From an uncultured Bacteroidales bacterium (lineage in GTDB: Bacteria > Bacteroidota > Bacteroidia > Bacteroidales > UBA932), in NCBI GenBank assembly GCA_900316525.1, contig ONDF01000014.1, positions 1 through 63,893 on the forward strand: DNA of 63,893 nucleotides, given 5' to 3'. Made by a program: the position numbers and the translations under genes. Positions 36,935 through 45,746 of the stretch are shown in pieces (the first letter of the stretch is position 1; every line of letters begins with the position of its first letter). Under the pieces are notes generated by a model. The model saw only the letters and a program-made list of their open reading frames with translations. It was not told the DNA's origin and did no database searches.

Positions 36935-38401
36935 TTATTCTCCTCCTACGGTCAGGTTCTTGACTAGCACCGTCGGAATGCCGCAGGAGACGGGGACGCT
37001 CTGCTCCTTGCCGCAGGTCCAGGCGCCGGGGTCGATGACGAGGTCATTGCCCACGGCGACGATGTCCCGCAGGGCTTCCGGGCCGTTGCCGATGATGTTG
37101 ATATCCTTCACGGGGGCCGTCAGGCGCCCGTTTTCAATGAGGAAGCCGCTCTTGACGAAGAACGTGAAATCGCCCTCCCCGATCTTGACCTGCCCGTTGG
37201 AGAACTGGTCCACGTAGATGCCTTTCGGGACGGAGGCGATGATGTCCGCCGGGGCGGCGTTCCCGCTTTCCATGTAGGTGGACCGCATCCGGGGGATGGG
37301 GGCGTAGCGGAAGGATTCGCGGCGGCCGTTCCCGGTCGGCGACACGCCGTAGTGGCGGGCGCTGATGCGGTCGTGCAGGTAGGACGTCAGGATGCCGTCC
37401 TCGACCATGTAGGTCTTCTGGGCGGGGACGCCTTCATCGTCGTAATTGAGGGAACCGCGGTTCCCCTTGAGGGTGCCGTCGTCGATGATCTGGATTCCCT
37501 CGGCGCAGATGCGCCGGCCCATCTTGTCCGAGAAGATGGACGTGCCCTTGCGGTTGAAATCGGCCTCGAAGGCGTGTCCCATGGCCTCGTGGAGGAGGAT
37601 ACCGGAGGCGCCGGCGCCCATCACCACGGGCATCCGGCCGCCCTTGGGCCGCCGGGCGGCGAACCGTTCGTCGATGCCGTGCACGACTTCGGCCGCCATC
37701 TCTTCCAGGAGTCCGTCGGTGAGCATCTCCACGCCGGTGCGGAAGCTCCGGGAGACGGACTTGTTCTCGATTTTCCCGTCCTGCTGGAAAATGGCCGTGA
37801 CGGAGACGGTGCCCATCGGCCGGGTCTCGTACTTGAGCTCCTTCAGGGAGTTGTACATCAGCACGTCGGTGACCTGCCAGGCGAGCATCGCGATGATCTT
37901 GACAATCCGGCTGTCCCGGGCCTGGACGGCCTGCTCCAGCTTCTTCAGGAAGGGGATGAGGGCCGAGGCTTCCGTGCTGTGCCAGTGGGTGCCGACGGGG
38001 TAGCGGTCGGCGGCAGGGTTGGGCTCGCCGCTGAAGCGGCGCCCGACCAGCCGCGAGCCGTTCGCCTCGGCCCGGACGGAATGCTCGTAGAAGGCCGAGG
38101 TCCCGTCGGCGATGGCCGACGCGGCCCGGGCGCAGGCGAGCATGTCCGGCATCGCCGTGCTTTCCGCATAGGCGTAGCCCGTCTTCTCGCCGCACAGGAC
38201 GCGGATTCCCACGCCGTAGTCGATATGCCGTCCGGCGGCGTTCACGATGCCGTCCCGGAGGGTCAGGTTGCCATAGGTCGTGTTCTCGAAGTAGAGGTCA
38301 CAGTAGTCGCCGCCGTGCCGCAAAGCCTCGGCGACGAGCGTGTCGAGCTGTGATTCCCCCACCTGGAACAGGTCCAGATAATGCTGTTTAGGGTGAATCA
38401 T
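36935..38401 (-). CDS. tldD: TldD metalloprotease
   Basis: Catalytic subunit of the TldD/TldE protease, 488 residues. The zinc motif HEXXXH is present as HEAMGH (His271, Glu272, His276), followed by FEADFNRKGTSIFSDKMG, and the C-terminal SGNAAPADIIASVPKGIYV and FFVKSGFLIENG segments are family-typical. The ATG at 38401 is chosen from family alignment; the frame is open upstream inside the kinase gene. Its start overlaps the end of the zeta-toxin-like gene by 14 nt. Confidence 0.94.
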   Translation of the reverse strand: MIHPKQHYLDLFQVGESQLDTLVAEALRHGGDYCDLYFENTTYGNLTLRDGIVNAAGRHIDYGVGIRVLCGEKTGYAYAESTAMPDMLACARAASAIADGTSAFYEHSVRAEANGSRLVGRRFSGEPNPAADRYPVGTHWHSTEASALIPFLKKLEQAVQARDSRIVKIIAMLAWQVTDVLMYNSLKELKYETRPMGTVSVTAIFQQDGKIENKSVSRSFRTGVEMLTDGLLEEMAAEVVHGIDERFAARRPKGGRMPVVMGAGASGILLHEAMGHAFEADFNRKGTSIFSDKMGRRICAEGIQIIDDGTLKGNRGSLNYDDEGVPAQKTYMVEDGILTSYLHDRISARHYGVSPTGNGRRESFRYAPIPRMRSTYMESGNAAPADIIASVPKGIYVDQFSNGQVKIGEGDFTFFVKSGFLIENGRLTAPVKDINIIGNGPEALRDIVAVGNDLVIDPGAWTCGKEQSVPVSCGIPTVLVKNLTVGGE

Positions 38402-38975
38402 GGATTTCCTCGATCTGTTGCTTGATCTGTTGGTAAAGGGGAAGGTCCCGGACCGTCGTCCCTTTCGCGCTGCCTTCCGCGATGATGCGGAATTCCATGT
38501 CGCTGTTGTCCACGAGCATCCATTTGTCACAGACGGGGGAGTACAGCTCGAAGAAGTACTCCAGGCCGGTGTAATACCGCCGCCGGATGACGTCGGGGGC
38601 CACGTCGTGCCCTCCGGCTTCCACCCGGGCGGCCACGCGTTTGATGGCGATCTCGGGGGAACGCAGCCACAGGTACACCACCGTGACGAAATAGCCCTGG
38701 TCCTGGGCCATCCGCACTGTCTTGAGGAGCGACCGGGTGGCGAGGGTGGTCTCGATGCAGAAATCCTCGCGCCGGGTGAACAGGTAGCGCAGTTTCTTGA
38801 GCATATACCGGCTGGCCGTGATGTACGCCGTCTCCGGATGGAACGGCGCCAGGCTCTTCGCGAACTCGTCCGAGTTCACGAACTCGCTGCAATCCAACAG
38901 CTCCGGGAGCAGCGTGTAGGACGCCGTCGTCTTCCCGGAGCCGTTGCAGCCGGATATGATGTACATGCGGGGCAT
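38388..38975 (-). CDS. Zeta-toxin-like P-loop kinase, solitary
   Basis: Small P-loop protein of 195 residues. The Walker A motif is SGCNGSGKTTAS (Lys15), followed by FVNSDEFAKSL, IETTLATRSL and a lid region with RVAARVEAGGHDV and an Arg-rich IRRRYYTG. This layout matches the zeta toxin/ABC-type predicted ATPase family, whose plasmid members phosphorylate UDP-N-acetylglucosamine. No epsilon-type antitoxin precedes or follows it, so it may be a housekeeping kinase rather than a toxin. It overlaps tldD by 14 nt and follows a peptide transporter gene after 21 nt. Confidence 0.82.
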   Translation of the reverse strand: MPRMYIISGCNGSGKTTASYTLLPELLDCSEFVNSDEFAKSLAPFHPETAYITASRYMLKKLRYLFTRREDFCIETTLATRSLLKTVRMAQDQGYFVTVVYLWLRSPEIAIKRVAARVEAGGHDVAPDVIRRRYYTGLEYFFELYSPVCDKWMLVDNSDMEFRIIAEGSAKGTTVRDLPLYQQIKQQIEEIHDSP

Positions 38976-38996
38976 GGGCGGATCCTTCGGTGCCGG

Positions 38997-40664
38997 CTAT
39001 TCGGCCGTGGCCGCGTTGATCTTGCGGAGCATCGCGAACATGATGAGGCCGGCAACCACGCACAGGCCCATCAGGATGGCCCAGTTGGCCCAGAGCGGGA
39101 CGCGTTCCCACAGGAGGCCGGGAATGGAGCTCAGGTAGTTGCCGACGGCGGTGGACGCGAACCAGAGGCCCATCATCAGGCCCTTCAGGCGCGGCGGGGC
39201 CACCTTCGTGACGAAGGAGATGCCCATCGGGCTCAGGAGCAGTTCCGCGAAGGTCAGGATGAGGTAGGTGCCGATCAGGTAGGTCGGGACCACCGGGTCC
39301 GGGGAGACGGTGCCGGCGAGCTGGGCCGGGGAGGCCTGTCCGCGGGACGCATAGACCATCACCAGGTAGCCGAGGGCCGCGACGAACATGCCGAGCCCGA
39401 TCTTCATCGGGGCGGAAGGTTCCTTCTTGCGCTTGGCCAGACTGTCGAAGATGGCCATCGAGATGGGGGTCAGGGCCACGACGAAGAACGGGTTGAACTG
39501 CTGGAACTCCTGCGGGAAGATCTCCAGCGGGTTCGCCTGTCCCTGGTAGATGCCGTAGACGCCGATCCACAGGGCGGCCGTGATGAAACCGCAGACCATC
39601 TTGCTGGTGGTCTTCTCGCTCTGGAAGACCCCGAACAGCGTGTAGACGGAGGCGGCGATCAGGGCGAGGGCCCAGATGTTGAACCCGATGCGGGTGGCGC
39701 CGGTGGCGAAGCTCTGCGTGTAGTCGCGGGCGAACCAGGTCAGGGACTGGCCGTTCTGGTGGAACGCCATCCAGAAGAAGATGACCACGGCGAACACCAG
39801 GACGAGCGCGACGATGCGGCTCTGCTCCTGTTCCTTGGTGAGCTCCTTGACGGGCGTGGCGCTGGCGGCGGCCTGATGGGCATTGACGTCAGCGTGCTTG
39901 AACCAGTTCTTGCAGCCGAAGTAGATGGCGATGGAGACGATCAGGGAGAAGCAGGCCACGGCAAAGCCCATGTTGTAGGCGCTGGACAGATGGTCGATGT
40001 AGTACTGGCAGAAGGAGGCGGTGTCCATCTGGCCGATGCCGGGCATCTGGCCCATCAGGCCTTCGAGCTGGGAGACCTTGTCCGGGGCGATGGTGCCGTC
40101 CAGGAACTGGTGCGCGAGGGCGGGGATGTCGGCCTTGTAGATGAGGCCGGCCTTGCCCAGGAACTTGTTCGTGATGGCCGTCGCGGCGGCCGGAGCGAAC
40201 ATCGCGCCGATGTTGATGGCCATATAGAACAGCGAGAAGGCGGAATCACGCTTGGCGGAATACTTCGGGTCGTCGTAGAGATTGCCCACCAGCACCTGCA
40301 GGTTGCCCTTGAACAGGCCCGTGCCGATGGCGATCAGCGCCAGGGCGCCGATCATCAGCACGATGCCGAGGGTGTTGGCGGGGGTGGGGATGGACAGGCA
40401 TACGTAGCCGGCGAACATGATGGTGATGCCGGTCACGACACACTTGCCGTAGCCGATCTTGTCGGCCAGCATGCCGCCCACGACGGGCATAAAGTACACC
40501 GCCGCGAGGAAAATCGCGTAAACTTGGCTGGCGGTGGCTCCGTTCCAGCCGAACTTCGCCTGGAGGAAGAGCATGAAGATGGCCAGCATCGTGTAGTAGC
40601 CGAAGCGCTCGCCGGTATTGGCGAGCGCAAGGGCGAAGAGTCCTTTGGGTTGTCCTTTGAACAT
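38997..40664 (-). CDS. POT-family proton-dependent peptide transporter
   Basis: Inner-membrane MFS transporter of the PTR2/POT family, 555 residues with about 14 membrane segments, importing di- and tripeptides with protons. Conserved motifs include NTGERFGYYTMLAIFMLF (the ExxERF-like ERFGYY entry), MPVVGGMLADKIGYGKC and FFWMAFHQNGQSLTWFA. A soluble loop (about 150-215 region and 265-290) separates helices. It lies 15 nt after the second POT gene and is clearly its paralogue. Substrate peptides are not predictable. Confidence 0.93.
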   Translation of the reverse strand: MFKGQPKGLFALALANTGERFGYYTMLAIFMLFLQAKFGWNGATASQVYAIFLAAVYFMPVVGGMLADKIGYGKCVVTGITIMFAGYVCLSIPTPANTLGIVLMIGALALIAIGTGLFKGNLQVLVGNLYDDPKYSAKRDSAFSLFYMAINIGAMFAPAAATAITNKFLGKAGLIYKADIPALAHQFLDGTIAPDKVSQLEGLMGQMPGIGQMDTASFCQYYIDHLSSAYNMGFAVACFSLIVSIAIYFGCKNWFKHADVNAHQAAASATPVKELTKEQEQSRIVALVLVFAVVIFFWMAFHQNGQSLTWFARDYTQSFATGATRIGFNIWALALIAASVYTLFGVFQSEKTTSKMVCGFITAALWIGVYGIYQGQANPLEIFPQEFQQFNPFFVVALTPISMAIFDSLAKRKKEPSAPMKIGLGMFVAALGYLVMVYASRGQASPAQLAGTVSPDPVVPTYLIGTYLILTFAELLLSPMGISFVTKVAPPRLKGLMMGLWFASTAVGNYLSSIPGLLWERVPLWANWAILMGLCVVAGLIMFAMLRKINAATAE

Positions 40665-40679
40665 ATGTCTTCAGATAGA

Positions 40680-42227
40680 TTAAGCGTTGGTGACGCGTTC
40701 GAGCCACTTGACCATGCCCAGCATCACGCCCATCGAGATCAGGCAGACGACGAGGAAGACGGTCCAGCACTTCCAGATGGGCCAGGCGTTGTACATGACC
40801 GGGCCGATCCAGATGAGGAGGTTGCCGAGGGCGGTGGCGCCGAGCCAGAGGCCCTGGCACAGGCCGAGGAGGTTCTTCGGGGCGACCTTCGACACGAAGG
40901 AGAGGCCGAGCGGGGAGATGAACAGCTCCGCGACGGTCAGGAAGAAGTAGGTGACGATGAGGACCCACCAGTCGGCCTTCATGCCGAGGGCGACATTCTC
41001 GTCAAGGGCGCGGAAATCGGTGCCGGACGGATAGCCCTTGGAGACGGAAAAGATCATGAGGAACAGATACGCCAGGGCGGCGATGCCCATGCCGTAGGCG
41101 ATTTTCCGCGGGGTGGAGATGACCTTGCCCTTCTTGGCGAGGGCACCGAAAATGGCCATGATGATCGGGGTGAGGACGATGACGAAGAACGGATTCACCG
41201 CCTGCCAGATTTCCGGGGCGATCTTGTCGGTCTTGACGAAGTCACGGGCGAAGAAAGAGAGGGACTGTCCGTTCTGGTGGAAGGAGAACCAGAAGAAAAC
41301 GGCGATGCCGAGGACGGCGAAAAGGGCGTACAGACGCTGCTTGATCTCCTTGGCCATGGCCTGCTTCTCCTCGGCCGTGTAGGAGACGCCTTCGGCCGAT
41401 GCCTTCTTGGCGGGATTCGGGAATATCTTCTTGTTGACCAGGAAGATGATAAGGGAGATCACCATGGCCAGCGCCGAGGCGATGTAAGAGAAGTGGACGC
41501 CCTGGTTGAAGACTTCCAGGTAGGAGGCGGGATCGAAGGTGGAACCGGCCAGGGTGACTTTGTCCGCGATGTCCGCGTACTTGCCGGCCAGGTCGCCGAG
41601 ATTTCCGTCGATGGCCTTGTGGCAGAGCTCGGGGAGGTTGGAGTTATACAGGAAGCCGTGCATCTTGAGCCACCACTGGCGGATCAGCGGGGCGACGAAC
41701 GGAGCGACGAGGCCACCGATGTTGATAAACACGTAGAAGATCTGGAAGCCGGCGTCGCGCTTGTCCTTGGCGACAGCGAGGGCTTCGGGACCCTTCTTGG
41801 CCTCTTCGGCCTCGAAGTTGTCGTACATCTGTCCCACGATGGCCTGCAGGTTGCCCTTGAACAGGCCGTTGCCGAAGGCGATCATCGCCAGGGCGAGGCA
41901 GGTGAAGGGCAGGAGCCAGCCCGTATTGGCGGACGTGGCGGTGATGGGAATGGCCAGAAGGATGTATCCCGCCGCCATGACCATGAGACCCTTCTGGATG
42001 GTGCCCTTGTAGTTCTGGGTCCGGTCGGCGATGATGCCGCCCACCAGGGAGAGGATATAGATGGAGGTGTAGAAGATGGAATAGATCAGACTGGCCGATG
42101 CGTCGCTGATGCCGAACTTGGAGGCGAGGAACAGGGCAAGGACCGCATTCATGATGTAGTAGCCGAAGCGTTCGCCCATGTTGCTGAGCGCGGCGGCAAG
42201 CAGTCCTTTCGGGTGGTTTTTGAACAT
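40680..42227 (-). CDS. POT-family proton-dependent peptide transporter (paralogue)
   Basis: Second POT transporter, 515 residues, with the same motifs: SNMGERFGYYIMNAVLALF, LSLVGGIIADRTQNYKG and FFWFSFHQNGQSLSFFA. The start at 42227 corresponds exactly to that of its neighbour (MFKNHPKGL and MFKGQPKGL), whereas the open frame continues upstream beyond the promoter. It is the first gene of the run POT, POT, kinase, tldD, tldE, GT2, though a promoter inside the run cannot be excluded. Tandem copies suggest different peptide preferences. Confidence 0.93.
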   Translation of the reverse strand: MFKNHPKGLLAAALSNMGERFGYYIMNAVLALFLASKFGISDASASLIYSIFYTSIYILSLVGGIIADRTQNYKGTIQKGLMVMAAGYILLAIPITATSANTGWLLPFTCLALAMIAFGNGLFKGNLQAIVGQMYDNFEAEEAKKGPEALAVAKDKRDAGFQIFYVFINIGGLVAPFVAPLIRQWWLKMHGFLYNSNLPELCHKAIDGNLGDLAGKYADIADKVTLAGSTFDPASYLEVFNQGVHFSYIASALAMVISLIIFLVNKKIFPNPAKKASAEGVSYTAEEKQAMAKEIKQRLYALFAVLGIAVFFWFSFHQNGQSLSFFARDFVKTDKIAPEIWQAVNPFFVIVLTPIIMAIFGALAKKGKVISTPRKIAYGMGIAALAYLFLMIFSVSKGYPSGTDFRALDENVALGMKADWWVLIVTYFFLTVAELFISPLGLSFVSKVAPKNLLGLCQGLWLGATALGNLLIWIGPVMYNAWPIWKCWTVFLVVCLISMGVMLGMVKWLERVTNA

Positions 42228-42262
42228 GTCTATGAAGTTTAAGATTATGCGGGTCGGTTTCA

Positions 42263-42301
42263 CAAATATAACAAAGATTTCGCAAAAAATCGTATCTTTG
42301 T
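42263..42301. promoter_or_regulatory. Divergent -7 boxes with an inverted repeat between POT and acyltransferase genes
   Basis: Minus-strand TATATTTG (42270-42263) and plus-strand TATCTTTG (42293-42300) face apart. ACAAAGAT (42271-42278) and ATCTTTGT (42294-42301) are perfect 8-bp inverted arms 15 nt apart. Neither side has a properly spaced -33. Confidence 0.5.
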
Positions 42302-42307
42302 GAAGAT

Positions 42308-43243
42308 ATGGACAAGAAAAGGTCATTCGGCGTTCGGGCCATGGAGTCGTTCCTGCGGCTCCATGCGCGGCTGCCGCTCGCATACCACTATGCCTGGGGA
42401 AGGTTCATCACCTGGCTCGTGCGGGACGTGTTCCGCTATCGGAACGACGTGGTACTCACGAACGTCGCCCGCAGTTTCCCGGACAAGGATTATGATGCGA
42501 TCAAGGACATCTACAAGCAGTTCTATGTCCATTTCGGAGAACTTTTTGCCGAGGCCGTCTGGTTCTCCGGCTGCCGGGGGGAAAAGGGTCGCAAACGGCT
42601 CATCCGGCAGAACATCTGCCAGATCGACAACATCGACGAGTTCAACGCCTTCTACGACCGGTCTTCGTCCGTGATGCTCCTGAATTCCCATGCCGGGAAC
42701 TGGGAACTGATGGGCGGCGTGGCCCAATACGACACCCTAGCCCCGGGCAAGCGTACGTGGACGGACAAGGAGGTCGTCGTCCTGTACCGCGCCCTGTCCA
42801 GCAAGTTCTGGGACCAGGTGATGGGCGACGGGCGCTGCGCCCCGGTCTCCGACCTCGACTACGAAGGGTACGTGGAGGGGAGCGCCATCCTCCGCTACGC
42901 CATCTCCCACCGGAAAGAGAAGAAACTCTATATTTTCAATACGGACCAGTATCCCTACTGGCAGGCGGGCCGCTTTTCCGTCGGCGAGTTCCTGCACCAG
43001 GATACCCTCGCGATGGGCGGCGGCGCCTCCATCGCCTGCAAGATGGGCATGTCCGTGGCCTATATCCGCTGGTACCGGACGGAACGCGGCCATTACCGGA
43101 TGACCTTCGTCCCCCTCGTGGAAAACGCGGCGGAAACCACCCCGGAAGAACTGATGAAACTGTATTACAAGCATCTGGAGGAGGATATCCAGGCCCAGCC
43201 CTGGAACTACCTCTGGACGCATAAACGTTGGAGAAAACAATGA
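42308..43243 (+). CDS. LpxL/HtrB-like lipid A acyltransferase
   Basis: Lysophospholipid-acyltransferase-fold enzyme of 311 residues, probably adding a secondary acyl chain to lipid A at the inner membrane. The HX4E active site is SHAGNWE (His128, Glu133). A second conserved element, IFNTDQYPY, replaces the usual arginine-containing block, and GEFLHQDTLAMGGGASIACKMG matches the later family segment. One hydrophobic N-terminal stretch may anchor it. Its stop overlaps the next start (ATGA), coupling it to the DUF4831 gene. Confidence 0.86.
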   Translation: MDKKRSFGVRAMESFLRLHARLPLAYHYAWGRFITWLVRDVFRYRNDVVLTNVARSFPDKDYDAIKDIYKQFYVHFGELFAEAVWFSGCRGEKGRKRLIRQNICQIDNIDEFNAFYDRSSSVMLLNSHAGNWELMGGVAQYDTLAPGKRTWTDKEVVVLYRALSSKFWDQVMGDGRCAPVSDLDYEGYVEGSAILRYAISHRKEKKLYIFNTDQYPYWQAGRFSVGEFLHQDTLAMGGGASIACKMGMSVAYIRWYRTERGHYRMTFVPLVENAAETTPEELMKLYYKHLEEDIQAQPWNYLWTHKRWRKQ

Positions 43244-44229
43244 ATCTGAAAGCCTTTGCCGCCGGCCTCCTCCTGGCCGTGCCCGCCCTCCTCGAGGCGC
43301 AGACCGTCACCTACAGCCTCCCGCAGACCACCGTGACCGTGGAAGTGGATGCCGTCCAGGAATCCTTCTTCGCCGGCCCCTATGCCGCCTATGCCAAGCG
43401 GTTCCTCGGCATCGACGTCCGGGAAACGGACGCTTCCCGCTCCTATGTGAAGGAAGTCCGCCTCGTCACCCGGGTGGAGGCCGATCCGCAGGCCCGTTAC
43501 TCCGTGGACACGAAGGGCGTCGAGGACCGCTTCCTCGCCCTGACCTCCCAGGGGCTGGTCTCCTTCCAGGACAAGCTGGAAGCCGGCGATCTCGTCTGGC
43601 GTTTCAACCCGCAGCCGGAAGCCGATTTCGGCGCCAAGGGCGTGACCTCCCAGACGAAGACCGAGACCCGGACCATCTGGAAGGAAGTGGAGACGGACAC
43701 CGCCTTCGTGCGCGTCCCCGTCGAGGAGGCTTACCAGATCCAGAAAACCCCTGAGATGAAGGCCCAGGAAGCCGCGGACATGGTCCTGAAGGCCCGCCGG
43801 GAGCGTTTCAACATCTCCACCGGCAATACCGACGCCACCTTCAGCGGGGAGGCGCTCGGCGCCGCCATCGCGGAGCTGGACCGGGTGGAGAAGGAATACC
43901 TGACCCTCTTCACCGGCTACACCGTCAGCCGGGAGCAGAGCGGTTCCTTCGACATCGTCCCTTCCGGTTCCACGCGCAAGTACACGGCCTTCCGCCTGAA
44001 CGGCAAGGAGGGCATCGTTACCGACGGCCCCGGCACGGTCTATTCCCTGGAGTTCTCCCCGGAGGAGGTTTCCGACCCGCAGGCTGCCCTCCGCGACACG
44101 AAGAACGTGGTCCATTACCGGATTCCCGCCGTGTGCAACGTGCGGCTGACCACGGGCGGCCGGACGCTCTTCGAGAGCCGCATCCCCGTGTACCAGCTGG
44201 GCCTCGAAGCGCTGTATCCCTTGAAATAA
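43240..44229 (+). CDS. DUF4831 family exported protein
   Basis: Protein of 329 residues with a signal peptide (1-21, LLEAQ) and a single DUF4831 domain, a family found in Bacteroidota and without an assigned function. Recognisable segments are VTVEVDAVQESFFAGPYAAYAKRFLG, SQTKTETRTIWKEV and GEALGAAIAELDRVEKEYLTLFTGYT. It is mostly beta-strand and probably periplasmic or outer-membrane associated. The start at 43240 overlaps the acyltransferase stop, so a link to the cell envelope is plausible but not shown. Confidence 0.85.
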   Translation: MNLKAFAAGLLLAVPALLEAQTVTYSLPQTTVTVEVDAVQESFFAGPYAAYAKRFLGIDVRETDASRSYVKEVRLVTRVEADPQARYSVDTKGVEDRFLALTSQGLVSFQDKLEAGDLVWRFNPQPEADFGAKGVTSQTKTETRTIWKEVETDTAFVRVPVEEAYQIQKTPEMKAQEAADMVLKARRERFNISTGNTDATFSGEALGAAIAELDRVEKEYLTLFTGYTVSREQSGSFDIVPSGSTRKYTAFRLNGKEGIVTDGPGTVYSLEFSPEEVSDPQAALRDTKNVVHYRIPAVCNVRLTTGGRTLFESRIPVYQLGLEALYPLK

Positions 44230-44254
44230 TAACACATAAAACACTGTTTTCGAT

Positions 44255-45712
44255 ATGAGTATCAAAGATCTGGAACCCAAAGTGGTATGGGGCAACTTCT
44301 ACGGCCTGACGCAGGTCCCGCGCCCCTCCAAGCATGAAGGAAAAGTCATCGAATATCTGCTCCAGTGGGGCAAGGACCACGGCGTCGAAGTCTGCAAGGA
44401 CGAGACCGGCAACGTGATCTTCCGCGCGCCGGCCACCCCGGGCTACGAGAACCGCCGCGGCGTGATCCTCCAGGGGCACATGGACATGGTCCCGCAGAAG
44501 ACCTCCGATTCCGACCACGACTTCCTGGCGGACCCGATCAAGGCCTATGTCGACGGCGACTGGGTCACCGCCGACCGCACCACCCTCGGCGCCGACAACG
44601 GCATGGGCGTGGCGATGGGCCTCGCCGTCTGCGAGGACAAGTCCGTCGAGCACGGTCCCATCGAGGTCCTCGTGACCTATGACGAGGAAACCGGCATGAC
44701 CGGCGCCACGGCCCTCAAGCCGGGCGTCCTGAAGGGCGACATCCTCATCAACCTGGATTCCGAGGAAGAAGGCGAACTGTGCGTCGGCTGCGCCGGCGGC
44801 CTGGACATCTCCGCCGAGTTCAAGTATCGCAAGTATCCGGTGAAACCCGGCTGGAAGGGCCTGAAACTCACGGTCAAGGGCCTCCAGGGCGGTCACTCCG
44901 GCATGGACATCTCCCTGTACCGCGCCAACGCGAACAAGGTGATGGCCCGCATCCTGCTCCCGCTGATGGAAGTGTTCGGCGTGCAGGTCGTGAGCTTCAC
45001 GGGCGGTTCCCTGCGGAACGCCATCCCGTTCGAGGCCGAGGTCGAGGCCGTCGTTCCCGGCGAGAACCTGGAGTCCGTGAAGAAGCTCATCGGCAACATC
45101 TTCGACGAGATCAAGGCCGAGTTCAAGGACAGCGATCCGGGCGCCGCGCTCTATGTGGAGGACGTCCCCGCCGCCCCGAAGTTCATCCAGGGCCGCGTGA
45201 TGCTGAACGTGGTGAAGGCCCTCCTGGCCTGCCCGTCCAACGTCATCCGCATGAGCCAGGTGATGGAAGGCCTGACCGAGACCTCCATCAACATGGCCAT
45301 CGTCCGGACCGAGAAGGGCCGCGTGACGGTCCATTCCCTCATGCGCAGCGCCGTGGACACCGCAAAGGCCGCCCTGGCCCAGCGCGTCCGCTGTATCTTC
45401 GAGCTCGCCGGCGCCGACGAGATCGAGTTCAAGGGCGGTTACAGCGGCTGGACGCCGAAACTGGACACCCCGATGAACAAGGTGATGATGGAGCAGTTCC
45501 AGAAGGTCTACGGCTATCCGATGAAGGTCATGGCCACCCACGGCGGCCTCGAGTGCGCCCTCCTCGGCGCCAAGTACCCGAACTGGGAGATGGTCTCCAT
45601 CGGACCCACCATCAAGTATCCGCATTCCCCGGACGAGCGCGTGAACATCGCTTCCGTCGGCCGTACCTGGGAGTATCTCAAGGAGGTCCTGAAGAACGTA
45701 CCTGAAAAGTAA
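44255..45712 (+). CDS. pepD: Cytosolic nonspecific dipeptidase (aminoacyl-histidine dipeptidase)
   Basis: M20-family metallopeptidase of 485 residues that splits dipeptides with broad specificity. Zinc-ligand motifs are GHMDMVPQK (His, Asp), LGADNGMGVA (bridging Asp), the general-base segment DEETGMTGA and LDSEEEGELCVGC, with a C-terminal His in MATHGGLECALL. The dimerisation domain sits between about 200 and 380. It should process peptides imported by the POT transporters, but is transcribed separately from them. Confidence 0.95.
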   Translation: MSIKDLEPKVVWGNFYGLTQVPRPSKHEGKVIEYLLQWGKDHGVEVCKDETGNVIFRAPATPGYENRRGVILQGHMDMVPQKTSDSDHDFLADPIKAYVDGDWVTADRTTLGADNGMGVAMGLAVCEDKSVEHGPIEVLVTYDEETGMTGATALKPGVLKGDILINLDSEEEGELCVGCAGGLDISAEFKYRKYPVKPGWKGLKLTVKGLQGGHSGMDISLYRANANKVMARILLPLMEVFGVQVVSFTGGSLRNAIPFEAEVEAVVPGENLESVKKLIGNIFDEIKAEFKDSDPGAALYVEDVPAAPKFIQGRVMLNVVKALLACPSNVIRMSQVMEGLTETSINMAIVRTEKGRVTVHSLMRSAVDTAKAALAQRVRCIFELAGADEIEFKGGYSGWTPKLDTPMNKVMMEQFQKVYGYPMKVMATHGGLECALLGAKYPNWEMVSIGPTIKYPHSPDERVNIASVGRTWEYLKEVLKNVPEK

Positions 45713-45746
45713 CATAGCCCTCCCCGTCGCGGAAGTCGCCGGGGAA

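Noticed and set aside
38400..42242. 1280-residue plus-strand frame across the POT transporters
   Set aside because: It crosses the kinase and two transporter genes antisense, has repetitive acidic/His composition and no promoter; it results from high GC and codon bias.
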